Shown here piece after piece: positions 61,453-64,000 of a stretch of DNA of 64,000 bases. Source of the stretch: Erythrobacter sp. (GTDB taxonomy: Bacteria; Pseudomonadota; Alphaproteobacteria; Sphingomonadales; Sphingomonadaceae); NCBI GenBank assembly GCA_027311945.1, contig DAICXZ010000009.1, positions 50,243 to 114,242 of the forward strand. The letters are read 5' to 3'. Position numbers and translations under genes: made by a program. The notes below the pieces were generated by a model. That model was not told the DNA's origin and made no database searches. It saw only the letters and a program-made list of their open reading frames with translations. The first letter of the stretch is position 1. Every line of letters begins with the position of its first letter.

Positions 61453-62846
61453 CTCTCCCTCCCGGCTTCCGCGACCGCGCGGGCGACAGGCGACCACAGA
61501 AAATCGATGACCCGGCGCTGATCGGTGACGATCTCTGCAATCGCGACCATTCCAGGCGACAGTTCGGCGCTGCGACCATCGATACGGAGCGCGCTTCGCG
61601 AAAGCGTCACACGGGCCGGGAACACCAAACCGCGTCGCTCATCGACAATGGAGTCCGCAGAGATGTTTTCCAGCTTGCCGGTGATGGTTCCATAGCGCGT
61701 GAACGGATAGGCTTCGAGCTTGACCACCACGGGATCGCCGCGCTTGACGAACCCAGCATCCTTGTTGAGCACCAACGCCTCCACGATCAGTTCATCCCCA
61801 CCGGGCACGATCGTAACTAACGGCTTGCCCGCCTCTGCGACCTCGCCAAGCGTCGTCACCGAGATTTCATTGATGACGCCATCAACCGGCGCGACGAGGC
61901 GTTGCAGTGCCTGGCGCTGGTCAGCCTTCCGCACCGTTTCCGAGCGCGTGGCGAACACTGACTCCGCTTCCGCCTTCTCCTTGGCTGCCTCGCCTCGGAA
62001 CTCCTGCTCCGCCTGCGCCAGGTCGCGGTCCAGCGCCGCCATCTGCGCGCGCGCCTCATTCTGACGTGCCAGTTCCACCTGATAGTCGCGCCGGACGGCA
62101 ATCACGCGTTCCTCGACCTCCATTACGCGCAGCTTGGCGGCGTATCCCTTGGCTTCAAGCTCACGGAGCGCGGCAAGGCGGGCTTCGGCAAGTGGCAGGG
62201 TCTCGCGCAGCTTCGCCGCCTGCTGGGCCGCCATTTCCGACGCAGCGCCTGCACCGGCCCGCTTTTCAAGGAGGGACGCGCGGCGGGCATCATATTCACG
62301 GATGCGCGCATCCACGAGTTGCCGCTCGGCAGCAGCGGTCGCGCCATCCGCTCCCTCGGGCGCAACGAACTCAGGTGGTTGGCCGGCAATATAGGCAAGG
62401 AGAGCACCCGCCCGCGCGCGCGTCAACGCGGCGGTGGCCAGCTCAGTTCGCGCACTGCCGGCATCGGCATCGGCGAATGTCGGATCGAGATCGATGAGCA
62501 ATTGCCCCGCCCGAACCCGCTGCCCCTCGCGAACATGGATGGCCCTGATGACTCCCGCCTCTGCCGCTTCGACCGATTGGAGCCGTCCGCGCGGCACAAC
62601 GCGCCCTTCAGCGACGGCAACGACATCGACTTTCGAGAGGCAGGCCCAAAGCAGCGCCAGCAGCGCGGCGAGGATAATCGTCCAGATGATCGAGCGCCCG
62701 ATCGGCGATGGCGGCGTCTCTGTCGCTTCCAGCGCGGCCGGCAGGAAATCCGTTTCAATCAGGCGGCGACTGTCTGCCTGCCGCCGCGCCGTTTCATCGC
62801 GCCATGCCTGCACGACCATATCGAGTTGCGCGGCAATCGCCATCAT
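61449..62846 (-). CDS. HlyD family type I secretion periplasmic adaptor
   Basis: Links the inner-membrane ABC transporter to an outer-membrane TolC-like channel. The 465-residue protein has one N-terminal transmembrane segment (IWTIILAALLALLWACLS near 60), a first lipoyl/barrel half (VAVAEGRVVPRGRLQSVEAAEAG), a long coiled coil (about 145-290), and a C-terminal half ending in the HlyD_3 type (LVTIVPGGDELIVEALVLNKD; GMVAIAEIVTDQRRVIDFL). ATG 62846 overlaps the ABC gene's stop. The outer-membrane partner is not in the window. Confidence 0.93.
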   Translation of the reverse strand: MMAIAAQLDMVVQAWRDETARRQADSRRLIETDFLPAALEATETPPSPIGRSIIWTIILAALLALLWACLSKVDVVAVAEGRVVPRGRLQSVEAAEAGVIRAIHVREGQRVRAGQLLIDLDPTFADADAGSARTELATAALTRARAGALLAYIAGQPPEFVAPEGADGATAAAERQLVDARIREYDARRASLLEKRAGAGAASEMAAQQAAKLRETLPLAEARLAALRELEAKGYAAKLRVMEVEERVIAVRRDYQVELARQNEARAQMAALDRDLAQAEQEFRGEAAKEKAEAESVFATRSETVRKADQRQALQRLVAPVDGVINEISVTTLGEVAEAGKPLVTIVPGGDELIVEALVLNKDAGFVKRGDPVVVKLEAYPFTRYGTITGKLENISADSIVDERRGLVFPARVTLSRSALRIDGRSAELSPGMVAIAEIVTDQRRVIDFLWSPVARAVAEAGRER

Positions 62847-64000
62847 GCCGCCCCTTGCATCTGCGCGCGCCAAAGCCGGGAATAGCGGCCCCCGGTGGCC
62901 ATCAGGCTCTCATGTGTGCCTTCCTCGACGACCTCGCCCGCCTCGATCGTGATGATGCGGCTTGCCATGCGGATCGCCGACAGGCGGTGAGCGATAATCA
63001 TCACCGTGCGTCCCCGCGCGATCGAGCGCATATTCTGATGGATGATCGCCTCGCTTTCCGCATCGAGCGCGGAGGTCGCTTCGTCGAAGATCAGAATGCG
63101 CGGATTGGTGACGAGGGCGCGGGCAATCGCAACGCGCTGTCGCTGCCCGCCCGACAGGTTCGCGCCCCGCTCGTCGATTTGCGTGTCATAGCCTTCGGGC
63201 AGTTCGAGGATGAAATCGTGTGCGCCCGCCAGCGTCGCCGCCGCCATCACGGCTTCCATCGGCAAAGCGGGATTGGCGAGGGCTATGTTCTCGCGCACAG
63301 ACCGATTGAACAGCAGATTCTCCTGGAGGACAACGCCCACCTGGCGACGCAGCCATGAGGGATCGACCAGAGATAGATCGACCCCGTCCACCAGCACCCG
63401 GCCGCGCTCCGGCACATAGAGGCGCTGGACGAGTTTGGTGAGCGTCGATTTGCCCGACCCCGACGGTCCTACGATCCCGATCACCTCTCCGGGGGAGATG
63501 GACAGATTGACGTCGCGCAGCACTTCGCGCCCGCCTGGCCGATAACGGAACGTCACATTGTCGAACGCGATGACGCCCCGGATTTGCGGCAATGCTGACC
63601 GGGAGGGCGAGAAAGCCGTTTCCGCTGGCGTGTTGAGGATATCGCCGAGGCGGGCAACGCCAACGCGCGCCTCTTGAAATTGCTGCCACAGACCGGCAAG
63701 CCGCAGGACCGGCTCCGCCACGCGGCCCGCGAGCATATTGAACGCCACGAGGCTGCCCACGGTCAGATCGCCCGCGACCGCGAGCCTTGCGCCGACATAG
63801 AGGATCAGCGCCATCGACAGCTTGTTGACAAGCTGGATGGCGTGATTGCCGATGATGTTTGCCCGTGCCGCGCGAAAACCGGCACCGACATAGGCGGCGA
63901 GCAGCTTTTCCCAACGGCTCTGCATTTGCGGTTCAACCGCAGCCGCCTTGAGCGTCTGGACGCCGGTGACGCTTTCGACGAGGAACGACTGGCTTTCGGC
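62843..64000 (-). CDS. Type I secretion ABC transporter (HlyB-type), C-terminal part
   Basis: Exports the RTX protein. The visible 386 residues, cut at the window edge, hold the last part of the transmembrane domain (LVNKLSMALILYVGARLAVAG) and the full ATPase: Walker A GIVGPSGSGKSTLTKLVQRL, signature LSGGQRQRVAIARAL, Walker B ILIFDEATSALD, and an H-loop IAHRLSAIR. The extreme N-terminal part is beyond position 64000, so a peptidase-like domain cannot be judged. It ends with the 4-nt overlap to hlyD. Confidence 0.95.
   Translation of the reverse strand, partial: AESQSFLVESVTGVQTLKAAAVEPQMQSRWEKLLAAYVGAGFRAARANIIGNHAIQLVNKLSMALILYVGARLAVAGDLTVGSLVAFNMLAGRVAEPVLRLAGLWQQFQEARVGVARLGDILNTPAETAFSPSRSALPQIRGVIAFDNVTFRYRPGGREVLRDVNLSISPGEVIGIVGPSGSGKSTLTKLVQRLYVPERGRVLVDGVDLSLVDPSWLRRQVGVVLQENLLFNRSVRENIALANPALPMEAVMAAATLAGAHDFILELPEGYDTQIDERGANLSGGQRQRVAIARALVTNPRILIFDEATSALDAESEAIIHQNMRSIARGRTVMIIAHRLSAIRMASRIITIEAGEVVEEGTHESLMATGGRYSRLWRAQMQGAA

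Larger units (their letters stand above)
40665..64000. mobile_element. Integrated conjugative or mobilizable element (left part)
   Basis: Everything to the right of tRNA-Glu belongs to a foreign unit: integrase, AlpA regulators, toxin-antitoxin, ParB-like protein, oriT, TraA relaxase, traC/traD and a type I secretion cargo. Composition shifts from even, high GC to a patchwork with AT-richer stretches, most visible at 59000-60830. The right att site, coupling protein and mating-pair genes are not visible, so either they lie further right or the element is only mobilizable. Confidence 0.88.

Overview
The window is about 64 kb of high-GC DNA from an alphaproteobacterium, most likely order Sphingomonadales and probably Erythrobacteraceae. 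That placement rests on recognised gene content and gene order (YqeY-dnaG-rpoD, GTG-started ilvB, a leucine-rich leader before leuA, sphingomonad-type traC/traD/traA and DUF families), not on any database search. Positions 1-40589 are ordinary chromosome. Positions 40665 to the right edge are an integrated mobile element inserted at the 3' end of a tRNA-Glu gene; its far end lies outside the window.

Chromosomal part. On the minus strand lie carA and the start of carB (carbamoyl phosphate synthase). Between them sit a secreted protein that seems to have lost its start codon, a small DUF559 nuclease gene, and four REP-like palindromes. Then come YqeY-dnaG-rpoD (plus), an EAL-GGDEF signalling protein and an NTF2-like protein (minus), and rpiB-glyA-nrdR-trmJ-rpsD (plus). 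A long minus-strand run follows: xseB, ispA, coaD, a periplasmic cyclophilin, queA, an ABC-2 exporter pair, a DUF481 protein, tgt and a cation/proton antiporter; queA and tgt belong to queuosine tRNA modification. Next are purL, a DUF1993 protein and a GNAT-like lipoprotein (plus), the divergent overlapping pair serB/miaA, then branched-chain amino acid genes: ilvB-ilvN, ilvC, two glycosyltransferases, a YceI protein, and leuA behind a 15-codon leader peptide with five Leu codons. An AHH-domain protein, an unknown protein, recJ and tRNA-Glu complete this part.

Mobile element. It starts with a P4-type tyrosine integrase beside the tRNA-Glu 3' end. It continues with two AlpA-like regulators and a decayed third copy, a VapBC toxin-antitoxin pair with a DUF5818-like gene, a long ParB-like protein, and a transfer region: traD-traC diverging from a Ti-type TraA relaxase gene, with a recognisable oriT core between them. 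No traG, mating-pair or parA gene is visible. The cargo at the right end reads leftward and is the most interesting locus: a type I secretion ABC transporter (cut by the window edge), an HlyD adaptor, two paralogous four-cysteine lipoproteins, and a 2342-residue RTX protein carrying an embedded subtilisin-like protease with a P-domain. All four junctions are 4-nt ATGA overlaps, and a strong terminator follows. I infer a secreted or surface-displayed protease system in which the paired lipoproteins protect the producer from, or anchor, the protease.
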